This document shows, one piece after another, positions 48,001 to 60,000 of a stretch of 64,000 nucleotides of DNA. This stretch comes from Amphibalanus amphitrite (Eukaryota > Arthropoda > Thecostraca > Balanomorpha > Balanidae): positions 62,001-126,000 of the forward strand of contig NW_024881537.1 of the NCBI RefSeq assembly GCF_019059575.1, given 5' to 3'. The notes beneath the pieces were generated by a model. That model was not told the origin of the DNA. It saw only the letters and a program-made list of their open reading frames with translations, and did not search any database. Within the stretch, counting starts at the first letter, position 1. The number at the start of each line of letters is the position of its first letter. The translations under genes and the position numbers were made by a program.

Positions 48001-51000
48001 AAATCATAACAATTCATCAGCAGTGTCCCAAAATTGCATTTGGGCTTGGGTGTCAGAAGGGGAAATTCCTCACCAAATAAGGAGATGAGAGTGGAAAATT
48101 GCCGGCCAGCTGCATCCCAAAAGGAGTGAAAAAGGTCAATATCCTACATTTGTATGCATGTGTAATATAGGGGTAACGTATGTTATAAAATGAACATCCG
48201 CTCGAATGCTTTTTTCACTACAATTAGGAGTGGAAAATCGATCTAAAAAGAAGAAGGTGAGAGTGAAAAATGATTTTCATTTGGATGTCAGTTCCCACCC
48301 AAATTGACAAATTTTGGGACACTGTTCATCAGTATTACCAGTATAACAAGAAGAACTAGCCACTCTTTGTTTTTACTAGGGTCACTTTTCACGTTGTGTG
48401 TAACTCACCGGCGGTAAAAGTCCCATAACTTCTTTGACATCGGCCACTACGACGTGACGGCAGATGGAGAGCGGCATACCCGGGTACCTGCCGGGTCGCG
48501 AGGGTCACCGAGGTCAGCACAAGGGGTCACGGGGGTCACAGAGGTCACCACATGGGGTCACAGGGGACGTGTGTGAGTCACATGGGGTTACAGGAGAGTA
48601 GCGACAAGGGTAGGTAAAGGTATGCACGGCACGAGATGGAGCTGTTAATTGAGATAAATAAAATAGATATCGGGTGCGTAAGTTATGCATGGTTAGCGCT
48701 GTTGTCGGAATAAAATCAAACCAATTCACGCCAGGAAAGTTTATCCAGAATTGAAGGATCAAAAGCATGCTCATCCGGAAATTCCCATTGGTGGGTCGCT
48801 GAAGAAAAGTTCGGCCAAGCCTGTTTGTCAGTATGTGAGTGAGTATGTGAGTGAGTATTAGGGTGCATCAAATTATAACGTTATTTTTCAAAATTGATAA
48901 TTCGATCTGTCTGGGTCAAATTTTTGTTCGAATGTGAGTAAAGACAAGATATGTTCAGTTTTGTAAAAATTCATTGATGTTTACAGGTCCCACAGAGACG
49001 ATCAATCATTGGTTAACTGTATATTGTGGCTTTACGAGTAATCACACACTCATCACTATAACCAGGTGCGTAGAAGTTTGCCGCTCGCTGAGACACGTTG
49101 CCTGCGTCCCTTCGCTGCTCTACACTGTAGTGCTCAGCTTACGCTTGCTGTTCCTCAGATCAGGCTGTTTTACCCGGTCCTCCTCCACCGTCTGCAGCAC
49201 GTTTTGAAGGTGCCGCTCGCTTCTGGCTGCGGTCACAAAGTCTGACGTGAGTTTCACGCCCCGCTCAGCGCAGTCGTTCACTACGTTGACCGCACTCACG
49301 TTCACCAGACTCTCCTGGTATGCTGCGCAGGACTCCCAGTCCTCCACGGCAAGAGAGAGGAAGGCTGGGTTGATGTGCAGCTGGTGCATGCCAAACCAGC
49401 AGTGGCCCGGTCGGCGAGATCCGCCAGGCTGGTAGTCGGCGCGAGCGCCATGAACCTAGGCTTGCCGAAGCCGGTTCCGAAGCGCTGCTGATGAGCACTT
49501 GCTGGCACATCGTCCGGCTTACAGTTCAAAATGGCGTCCACCAGGGAGCGCCGCTCTTCTTATGGCACCTTTGTGCTGAAGGGTGCCAGCGGGAGCAGCC
49601 CTCCAGTCAGGTACCAGAGGAGTGTCCCGATGGCTGCCGCGGCGATCACCTCGTCGACTTCTCTGTACATGATAAAAAGATTACTAATCAATAAAAATGT
49701 TACAATTGACCGTAGGCTCATAGTAGGTATTGCATAAATTAATCGAAAAAAGTGCAATTACGTCCAGCCTACAGTTAATCGAAAACGATGGGCAGGTCCA
49801 ATACGAGTCGAAACTACAATTAATCGAAAACGATGGACTTGTTTTCGATTAATCCATCTAATATTATGAGCATGCAGTCAATGTTAACCCTTGTAGAAAT
49901 CTGTTAGCCCAAATCTTACCTCCTTTATCGTCGGCCCCTGGACGCCAAATGCCGGCCAAAGCTCGAGCTGGTCCAAGGCCAATACGGGTCACGTGACCGC
50001 GACCCGGCCGGAGCGCCGCCTCCGGCCACGCAAGGTCGACCAATGACCATGCGGCCAACCGGCCCCGCAACGCTCAGCGCCGCGTCGCAGCGAATACACA
50101 CATACACACACACACAACATAAGCCATGTCCCGGATTTGAGGGCACGACGAACTGTAGCTGTAAGTCTTACACAGAATACCTTTCTTGCTTTCAATAAGT
50201 TTAAATATCTAGGGTATTATTGACTTTAACCTCAAATAGCATTGCGATCGAGTCGGGCCGGGCCGCTGAAATAAAGGAGCCTGACGAAGAATCTTTCAGA
50301 GCTGTTGTGGGACCTGTAAATGATCAATGATCGCGAAAATATTTTACATACGTTGTGACAGCATGCAATCGAACACTTTTTCACCCAGACAGATCAATGT
50401 CATGAGAAAATGTATTTTGATGCACCCTAGTGAGTATGTGAGTTTGTCCAAGCCTTTTTGGACCTGGAGTCAAAATGGGTGGACCGATCGGGACGAAAGT
50501 GGGACCGTTCGACTCGTCTCCGGCGAGGTAAACTTTTGGTACTGGCCTCGGTTCGCTCAGTGCTTCGTGGCACATGCTATTCCGCTTCAAAGTTTCGGTG
50601 ACACGAAATTTTTTGTCAAGGCTACAGGTCAACCCGAGGTCACGGACAAAGCCACACTGGCGGGACACATCGGTAACACCTTGAACCAGTTTCCAGGGGG
50701 GTCACCGTCTGCGAGGGGTGCAGGCTGCACGTGCTGGGGGCGGAAAACCGTTTTGACGTGAGGTCCTCTGGCTCAAAGAAATTTTGAGCTATCAACCTCA
50801 AAATCGGTTCAATGGTAGTCTCAGGCAAGGCCTCCAAAATAGTGCACATTTGGTTGAGCTAAACTCTGTGGTGCACGAGCTAGGTACGTGCAAGCCGATT
50901 GAACCCCTTCGTGCGTTGCCACGCCTGCAGGGTAAACGGCCGCTCTAACTGGTTCAAAACTTGCAGGTCATAAGAAGAATACATTGAGTCGTAACATTTC

Positions 51001-54000
51001 GGCGAGATAATATCCCAGGGGTGCAAGCTGCGCGTGCGGGGGGCGGATAACGGTTTTGACTAGGGATCCTCTGATCCCGGGAAACGTCGATCTAGCGACA
51101 CAAAAGTCGGTACACTGATAGAACTAGACACACGCTACATGATGTTATGAAAATGACTGCACTGGGGTGCCTGGGACATGAACTATGCACGTGCAGTTAA
51201 TTCATACCATACTGTAGGAAGATATCCGCACCAATCTCACGTGCTTCGAAGCATTTTTGGGATGTTTCGTTTGGTTTCAGGTTCAGTCCAAGCTCAGTCT
51301 GGGTTTCGGTGGTTTGGCCCGGTGTGTGCCCTCAGTACCGTTCCTCCAATTCTGGCCCAAGGCAACGCAAGAGCGCTGCCGGCATCTAGTAAAACGATCA
51401 GGAACCCAAACTCACAGAATATCCCAAAAACAAAAACTTATCTACGTTCGTCTCTCCAATGTTTTATATTTGTGGGTTTACAAGCAGCCTTAGTATTTCA
51501 TATCGAAGCAAGTTCCTAGACTAGACTTACAGATAAATTCACACAGTAAACTCTTGCATAACAGCTGCACCGCTAGATACCGTTTGATCACTGAGCCTCC
51601 GCTTCAACAATGGCCAGTATTTTACTTAGCGGCCCCACTTAGCGGGAATGGCGTTTAACCACTCTTACTGTCTGCGAAGTTGGCGAAACTTTACCACTTC
51701 CTGGATAATACGGCGATGAGCCCCAGCCCTCCCGGGCCTTTTCATGACAGTTATATGACCGTATATGGATCAGAGGGTGCAACTTCAATTACTTCCTAAA
51801 GGCTGGGCAGTTGTGAGACTCTGGGGTCATCTAGGCTGAAGTGGGGTTCATCACTTATCAGCATCAAAAGTGGTCCCATCATAAAGCAACCAATCGAAGT
51901 TAAAATGAAATGTAAGGCGTCTATCGGATTAGAAGACTAATTACATTGTATCTGTCATGAAGATCAATAACAATTTTTGCTGAAAATGTTTCAGCTATGT
52001 TCCATCAAATAGCTCTTTAGAAGTCGTCTTTTCATAATGAAAAAGACAGTGAACTGACGATCCTATTGGATCTGAACAGTTAATATTGGAGAGTTCACGC
52101 GTCCCTCTATCAAAACTAGGAAGAACGTCTGTTTCTATCGTAAGCAGAAGCGGCAGAAGCGCCACCGCCATCCCCTTTCACCATCACCACCATACGCCTC
52201 TCATCAGCACCCAGCTGCCGCCTCCAGAACCTCTCCTCAGCACCCAGCCGCCTCCAGAACCTCTCCTCAGCACCCAGCCGCCTCCAGCATCTCTCCTCAG
52301 CACCCAGCCGCCTCCAGCACCCCTCCCCGGCTCCAGCCGCCTCCAGCACCTCTCCTCAGCACCCAGCCGCCTCCAGCACCTCTCCTCAGCACCCAGCCGC
52401 CTCCAGAACCTCTCCTCAGCACCACTGCTCCCCCAGCACCTCTCCTCAGCTCCATGCCGCCTCCAGAACCTCTCCTCAGCACCAATGCTCCCCCAGCACC
52501 TCTCCTCAGCACCCAGCCGCCTCCAGAACCTCTCCTCAGCACCACTGCTCCCCCAGCACCTCTCCTCAGCTCCCAGCCGCCTCCAGAACCTCTCCTCAGC
52601 ACCAATGCTCCCCCAGCACCTCTCCTCAGCACCCAGCCGCCTCCAGAACCTCTCCTCAGCACCACTGCTCCCCCAGCACCTCTCCTCAGCTCCCAGCCGC
52701 CTCCAGAACCTCTCCTCAGCACCAATGCTCCCCCAGCACCTCTCCTCAGCTCCCAGCCGCCTCCAGAACCTCTCCTCAGCACCAATGCTCCCCCAGCACC
52801 TCTCCTAAGCTCCCAGCCGCCTCCAGAACCTCTCCTCAGCACCAATGCTCCCCCAGCACCTCTCCTCAGCACCCAGTCGCCTCCAGAACCTCTCCTCAGC
52901 ACCACTGCTCCCCCAGCACCTCTCCTCAGCTCCCAGCCGCCTCCAGAACCTCTCATCAGCACCAATGCTCCCCCAGCACCTCTCCTCAGCTCCCAGCGGC
53001 CTCCAGAACCTCTCCTCAGCACCAATGCTCCCCCAGCACATCTCCTCAGCTCCCAGCCGCCTCCAGCACCTCTCCTCAGCACCCAGCCGCCTCCAGCACC
53101 CCTCCCCAGCTCCAGCTCCCTCCAGCGCGGCCCCGGCGCGCACGGTACCCCGGTCACGTCTCCCGCAGTAACGGCCGGAATTTCTGGACGGCGCGGCGGC
53201 GCCCGGCGATTCTCGGCGCCCAGCCTGATCCAGCGATCAGACACCGCCACTGGGCCGCGGCCAGACCAGGGGGAGAGAGGAGGGAGTGGAGGGAGAGAGG
53301 GGAGGGGAACAGGTGACGGTAGTGGTAGAACTGATACCGAAAGGGTACAAGACCCGGGGTTCGCTGAGCATGACATTTGATGTGTAGGGTTTGGCGACTC
53401 AAAGTCAACCTTCTTCATTGCATAATTCAGAAGGTAGTTCGAATGACCTGGCCATCCCATTTCAAATCCGCGCCTGTGTGTCGTCGCGGCGGCTCACCTT
53501 TTCTTTCTGGCCTCCTGTCCCTCGGCGACTCGCGGGTCCTTCTGTTCGACCAGGCGAGCCGCCTCCAGTGCGTTCCGCTGTAGCCAGGGAGCCACCGTGG
53601 AGGTCTTCCAGAGGTCGGAAGACCGCTCGGCGTACAGGCGACACAGCATGGTCAGCGCCTGCGCCTGGCTGTGGAGACGGGGAACAGGAGGTGGTTAAAT
53701 AAACCCAGTGCTGAGGTGACGAGACCACCATGATAAGCATTGTCGATTAGTCACCCTTTAAACGTTCCTCAGCCACCCATCACATTAATCAGTGACTCAG
53801 ACTCAGCGGCATCCGTCATACATTCTCTAGATAACCATCATTGTCCCTCAGTATTGCATCATACATCCCTCACACACCGCGTGCCATCACACAAACCTAA
53901 CCGTCAGTCATCATACACTCAATATCAAACATCTCACATACTTAACCCTCGCCCCGTTGGGGGGGGCATTTTGGCCCCCCCCCCCTGTGGTTTTTCCTGA

Positions 54001-57000
54001 ATAGTAAGAAAACGGCGGCGCGCAGCGCCGCCAAATTTTCAGTACCTTCCCGGGCATCAATTTGACACCTTCACACCAAATTTCAAGTCTTAGGTCACCT
54101 TAGGTCAGGAGTTATTGAGGTCAAACTGAGGTCATGTTCGAGCAAAAATGAGCAAAAAACATGCAATCTTGAAACGCTCACCAAATCTACAGTTATCAAG
54201 CAATTTCAAAGTTCTTTATATGGTCTAGTAGACAAAAAGCGGCGCTACAAAACTGCTATCTCGGATTTTCAAAATTTTTGGTTTTTGACCAAAAAAAATT
54301 CAAAAAATTGATTTTTTTAGAAAAACTTTAAAAAAATCCCAAATTTTTCCGAATTTCAAAAAACCGGAATATATGTGATAGTCCCAGCGCTCTTCTATAT
54401 ACATACCAAATTTCAGATCGATATCTCGGTTTTTGGCCAAGTTATAGCGAAAAAACTGTTCAAAAATGATGACGTCAAATTTTTGAACTCAATTTTTAGC
54501 GATTCTAGACCACGTACGGCAAAACAAAGACCACCGTTGAACTCCCCGTGACGAGCTGCATCGATTCGATACCCATTTTATGCAGAAATATTAACTTTGA
54601 AATTTGACCTAATTTGACCTGACCTTGACCTGACCTTGACCTGACCTTGACCAAAACGTGACCTAAGCTGGCCCCAAAGGCTGCCTGACCCACATAATCG
54701 CATTTGTCATGTAAAATGGACCATAAAACATGTATCACACGACACTTTCATATTGTGACCCCCCCGTGACCTGACCTCTGTGACCTGACCTAGTATCAGT
54801 GACCTCAAATAGCAAAATATGTGTTTGAAGAACATTTCCCCATCGATGATTTTCAATGAAATGCATTTTACTCGATTTTACAACGCATTTCTTGAAATGC
54901 CTGTAAACGGTGAAAATTGGACCTTTGATCTGACCTGTGACGTCATCGGTTTCACCTAGGTCAATAAAATTGGGTCACAAGGTAGTTCCCCGTTGGGGCT
55001 ATCCAACGCCGTTTACCGCTTGTCGCTATGTTGCGTGGTTCTCGAGATCTTAGGGGGGGGGGGCCAAAATGCCCCCCCCCCCAACCGGGCGCGTTGCTCG
55101 GCAGAGCCCAACGGGGCGCGGGTTAAGCCATCCTTCAACCATTCACCAGGCATACCTAGACCATTCACCAGGCATACCTAGACCATTCACCATACATCTC
55201 TCAACCATCCCTCAACCATCCATCACACATCCATCACACATCCCTCAGTCACCCGTCACACATCCCTCACACATCCATCACACACCCCTCAGCCGCCCGT
55301 CACACATCCGTCACAGATCCGTCCGTCACACTCCAGCCCGGCCGCACATCCGCCGGGCGCGCTCACAGAAATGACCTCTGTCAATCGGCCGGCCTTGAGC
55401 CGTCAGCCGGCGGCGGTGCCCCGATCACTCAGCCTCTCCGGCCGCCGGCGGCGACCGCGTCTCGGCTGACCGGTCACTCTCCGCTCTGCCTCCTCCCGCT
55501 CCGTCGACAGGCGCTCTGCCCGCCGCCGGAACCAGCGCCGACCTCACCGCGCGGCGCCGTCCTCTTCGAACTCACTCCATTCGCGCTAGCCTCGATATGG
55601 CCAGTTCGCTCTGTTTATAGCGGTTTTAGGACGCGCCGACCTGCCAATAACTTTTACACCAGTTCCGATCTTCATTTCGCTTCTCAATTCGTTTCATCTG
55701 TCGTTCTCTTTCCTCTCGTATCCCATCCTCTGCAGTTTACATACACTTTCCAAACATTCTAGAGTCTACAGTCTTGTCAGTCTACAGTGTACCTTGCGGC
55801 AGCGTCTCCTCCAACCGCCACCATTTTTCCTGGACCCCCCCCCCCCCCCTATCACTCTCCCGCACCCAGACTTTATCGCGCCTCTGTGCTCACGGTCGCT
55901 ATCCAACTCTCACTGTGAGCTGGGCAGCGATCGGCTTCATTCGCTCTTATTAGGTCTCCTACAGGGTGTTTCACTAAAAGTGTCAAAAAGTAAATGCCTA
56001 TTAAAGTTATATAAAATATGCAAATCACGTGGTTGCGCACGTGGCTTTGTTGCAAATTTTTGGACATTTATGCTTCGTCCATTTAAGATATATTTCACAC
56101 TCATACGGAGCGAGGGCAGGAGGCCAAAGTTACTAGTCGTTTTTTTCCTTATGCAGAACAAGAACAGGTTATTTACACCGCAACAGGAGGGGTGAATTAC
56201 ACTTACCTTTGGTGCCATCAGAAACATTGAAACCGTATGCCGACTTGTAAGGAAACGTTTTTTTCTCTCACCTCGCTACGTTCCAGATTATAAAAGGTTC
56301 AAAGGGCTTCTTGAGAGGTTTAAAAGGGTTCCTTCGATGCCGGTCCCAGTCCAAAAAAGACTGGGTCCCCCACCTCTCGGCGGAAACCGTTGAAAAAGTC
56401 AGGGTCTTTTTGAGGGTCTTTGAAGATAACAAGAAGCTAATTTCAACATCAGAAATTGCCAAGGCCTTACAAGTTATCAAAAACAGCCACTATAATGGCT
56501 GTAACCACCAGGAACTGGCTGGATTAGAAGTTCCTGCGCCGAAAAATCAGCTGCCTCGCCGCCCGCCTCTGGCCAGAGCAAAGCCCCGATCTGTCACCGC
56601 TTTACTTCTGGTTTTGATCAGTAGCTCTCGCAGAGCTGAGGAAGACTTAAGTCGCAATACTTCGGGAGCTGAAGAGCACCATTCAAGTCTTTGCCGACAG
56701 TCTGGACGCTGAAGATGAAAACGGGCTGTGAGGCACCTCCGGACACGTGCCGAAACGGTGCATCAAAAGAAAGGGCGGATATGTGAAATAGGTTTGAGTG
56801 ACGGTGCTATCGTTTTTATATATTAAAATGTCCAACAATTGCGGATGAAATGGTATGCAAATATCCGTAGAAAACATTGTTATTATGTGCATTATGATCT
56901 TTTACTTTTTGACACTTTTAGTGAAACACCCTGTATGTATCCCCTCAACAGTCTACAGCCAACCCTCCACTGCCCAGTGCCCAGGCGGCCGACCAGAGGC

Positions 57001-60000
57001 CGGTGGGATGGCTAGTCAGGAATTTCAATCAGAGCCCAGACAAAAAACGAAAGGAGAGGCGCTCCCCGAGGCGGCAGCTGTGGCGGCTGGGGAAGTGGAG
57101 GTGTTTACTGGTGAGGATACTGCTTGAGTCGGCTCCAGAGTCCCCACTGCCCATTGGTAACCCAGCTTGGTTCAATTGGCCCATCAGAATCTTCGCCCAT
57201 TCTGAGTTGATCTGCACTGTCCTCACTGAATCGTGTACTTGCCGAGGCAGCGATGAGACTGCTTGGCTACCGAGGTTTGGAAGGCATACGGGGCGAGGAC
57301 ACTATCCAGTATGTGTTGTTGTTTTGGCCACTCCCCAGAACGGACCCACAAAGTGACGTCATGGGCCCACGGGTATGCGGTTGTACCCCAGACGTCAGGT
57401 CATATCCCCGCCGCCGATCGAGGACATGAAAAACAGCCACCACGACGCTCGACCGGCTGGCTCAGACAGACAGCTAGGCCGTCTGTCAAAATAAACTATT
57501 GGGACGTTTCAGCATGGGTAAAATATTGTTTTAGACATAACCGTTTCTTTCAAAGTATGGCAAATCAAGCATTTCCAACCAGTGGCTCTCAGAGTGGGAA
57601 GACAAAAGCGACACTCCTACGTCATACAGCTCTTTTTAACGCAGACTCACTCAAAGTTGCTCACCAGATCAAGGATCTATCTGTGACGATTACCAAGCAC
57701 TGGTGTGACCCAGTCTGGGACACAACACCTCCACTATCCCAGCATCTAACACCGAACCAGCACCAGGCCGGTTCAGCAAACAGTAAACCACCGCGATAAC
57801 GGCCCAACGCCAGACGCTGGCCAATAAAGCGCTCCCGCCGACATACGGCCAGCCCAGGAAACGAAAACGGCCTGTCTGATGGCTCATGAATATTTATTCG
57901 TGTGCATCGGCCATGAATAAAAATGTTCCACAGCAATTTGCATTATGCATCGTCGGAAAACTCGTTCGCGCAGCTGACACCTAGAGGCTCCGAGGAGCGG
58001 CGTTTCCCGCCGCCCATTAGCACAGCGGCTTTTCGCTTCATTGGAGCACACGCCTGGAGTTTCTGGGCGGAATATGGCCGTGTGTTGGAGCTCATCAGTT
58101 AAGTAGGCGCCCCGCCGCGCCGGGTGGGCACAGGGCGAGCTCGAGCGGCTGGTGGGCACGGCGTGGTTACAGCTGGTTAGTGGTGACGATATAGATCCGA
58201 CTCGGGGGAGAGGGAAGGGAAAGAGGAGCGGGGCGGTCGCAAGTCAACCTGAATTCGCGTGTTCTCTAGACAATTAAACTAACTAGACCTTTCTCTAGAC
58301 TCTACTCTGTCAACCCTCTAGATTCTTGTTCTCGCGACTCGAACAAGCCGAAACCATATGGTTAAGTCTTAACGTCAATTCCCAGCGACAAAATCTACCA
58401 ATGAAACGTATCCCACGTAAGTTCATTTAAATGTCATTCGTAGCTCCAGAAATATAGCACCCGCCTTCTATTTCGCCTACGATGTCGGACAAGGATCTTA
58501 CCAATATACACCTCCCTCGTACTGCGCTCAAGAGCAATTACGCAACCCCCTAACCTACCTCACGGAATGGCCAACCCACTGCCCGCCCTCCAGTAGCTTC
58601 CGGAGGCAGTCTGTGAGGATAGTTCATCGCCCACTCCCACACCACGGGTCTTTACGTGTGTGTGTGTGGGAGAGCCTCGGCTCCTCATCTTATTCACACA
58701 GAAAGTCTGAGGTGGCAGTCAGCACCCACCGGTGCCTGAATAAAACGACCTCAGACTAACCACCGCGACGGTTCGGGAATATGTCAAACGGTATGAGAGT
58801 CCCGTCTCGACTGGTAAACCATAATCGACGCGGTGTCACTCTTTCACTGCTGATAATCTCTTGTACGTATTCACGTCATACATATCTTAGGTGTTCAATA
58901 TTTAGGATTGTTGCTTTATATCATTGGCGATCGCACACACTTGCATTTTTCTTTTCTGTCTTCATCCCTTTCCTACAATCTGCATTTTCCCATGCTCCTG
59001 TCGTTGGTAGTCAGCTATAACATCATAGACATAGCCTTTCTGATCCTCGCTTTTCTTTCCTTTCTTTCGTTCAGGCTTCGTATCTTTCACATTCACACAC
59101 TCACTCACTCACTCACTCACTCACTCACTCACTCACTCACTCACTCACTCACTCACTCACTCACTCACTCACTCACTCACTCACTCACTCGCTCACTCGC
59201 TCGCTCGCTCGCTCGCTCGCTCGCTCACTCCCTCCCTCCTCTCACCTCCGCTCGGCGGCCGGCTGGAACAGCGGACACTCGCGCACCTCCTGGCACGGAG
59301 TGACGTCACACTTGTCGTTAAGTAGCGGCAGCAGGCTGGGGAAGAGCAGTAGTGCCCGCTGCAGGCCGGCGTCAGCCTGAGGATGGGAGAGAGGCGGGAG
59401 GGTCAACGGAAGTCACCGCAGGGGGCAGAGAACACGGACAAGACAGCACTCACTGAATAAATGTACAGAAATGAAACGGATGAGACAGATTAAAAAAAAG
59501 GTAAATCGAAGTCGATATCGAAGCAGATGAATAAACATATTCTACTGGTTATTCAATTACTCAGCTTAATGTCTGCAATATCAGCATTCTAATGCACCAA
59601 CCAAACACCAGTCCTTAGCAGTCCCTAGATAGACATTGTGATGCCGACATTCGTAAAGGCACATCAGGGTCGATACTGATGTCATCATACCCAGCTACTG
59701 CGCCGTTCTAAATCGGTCGTCAGTCGGCCGTTGGTAGCTGTGCAGCTGCTGTACAAATACCGCCCAATACTCGGCTCCGAAAATACCGGCAGCCTCACAT
59801 CCGGCGGCCCTAATTCCTGTCTGGCGCATCCGTCGCGGCCAGAGCCTCTGCCGGGCGGCCCCTGCGACCCCCGGGGCTGCGGATTGGCCGGCTGAACACT
59901 GGTGAACCCGTCTCACTCAGAGGTGTGGTGGGTAGTGCGAGGCGGTGTGGATGAGAGTGTGGAACTAGTGCGGTGAAGGAAACGATGGGGACACTCAGAG

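Larger units (their letters stand above)
40636..48408. other. TCF25 intron (7.8 kb)
   Basis: Beyond the repeats listed separately, 42000-42480 and 46540-47460 are GC-rich and look non-repetitive. No second gene is recognised on either strand. Confidence 0.5.
48859..50429 (-). mobile_element. 1571-bp DNA transposon with 8-bp target duplication
   Basis: Both ends begin TAGGGTGCATCAAA and share a subterminal GATCTGTCTGGGT (48904-48916 and inverted at 50383-50395). GTGAGTAT flanks both sides (48851-48858 and 50430-50437). The minus strand carries remains of one protein (49120-49690). Superfamily: 8-bp duplications occur in hAT, P and Merlin groups, and none is proven here. Confidence 0.8.

Noticed and set aside
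52297-53460. 387-codon minus-strand frame and 240/308-codon plus-strand frames
   Set aside because: They are translations of a 30/60-bp minisatellite whose unit is a multiple of three, inside a TCF25 intron, with no domain.
57263-57799. 178-codon plus-strand frame in the TCF25 intron
   Set aside because: No recognisable motif and no supporting start or splice context; length is possible by chance in 64 kb.
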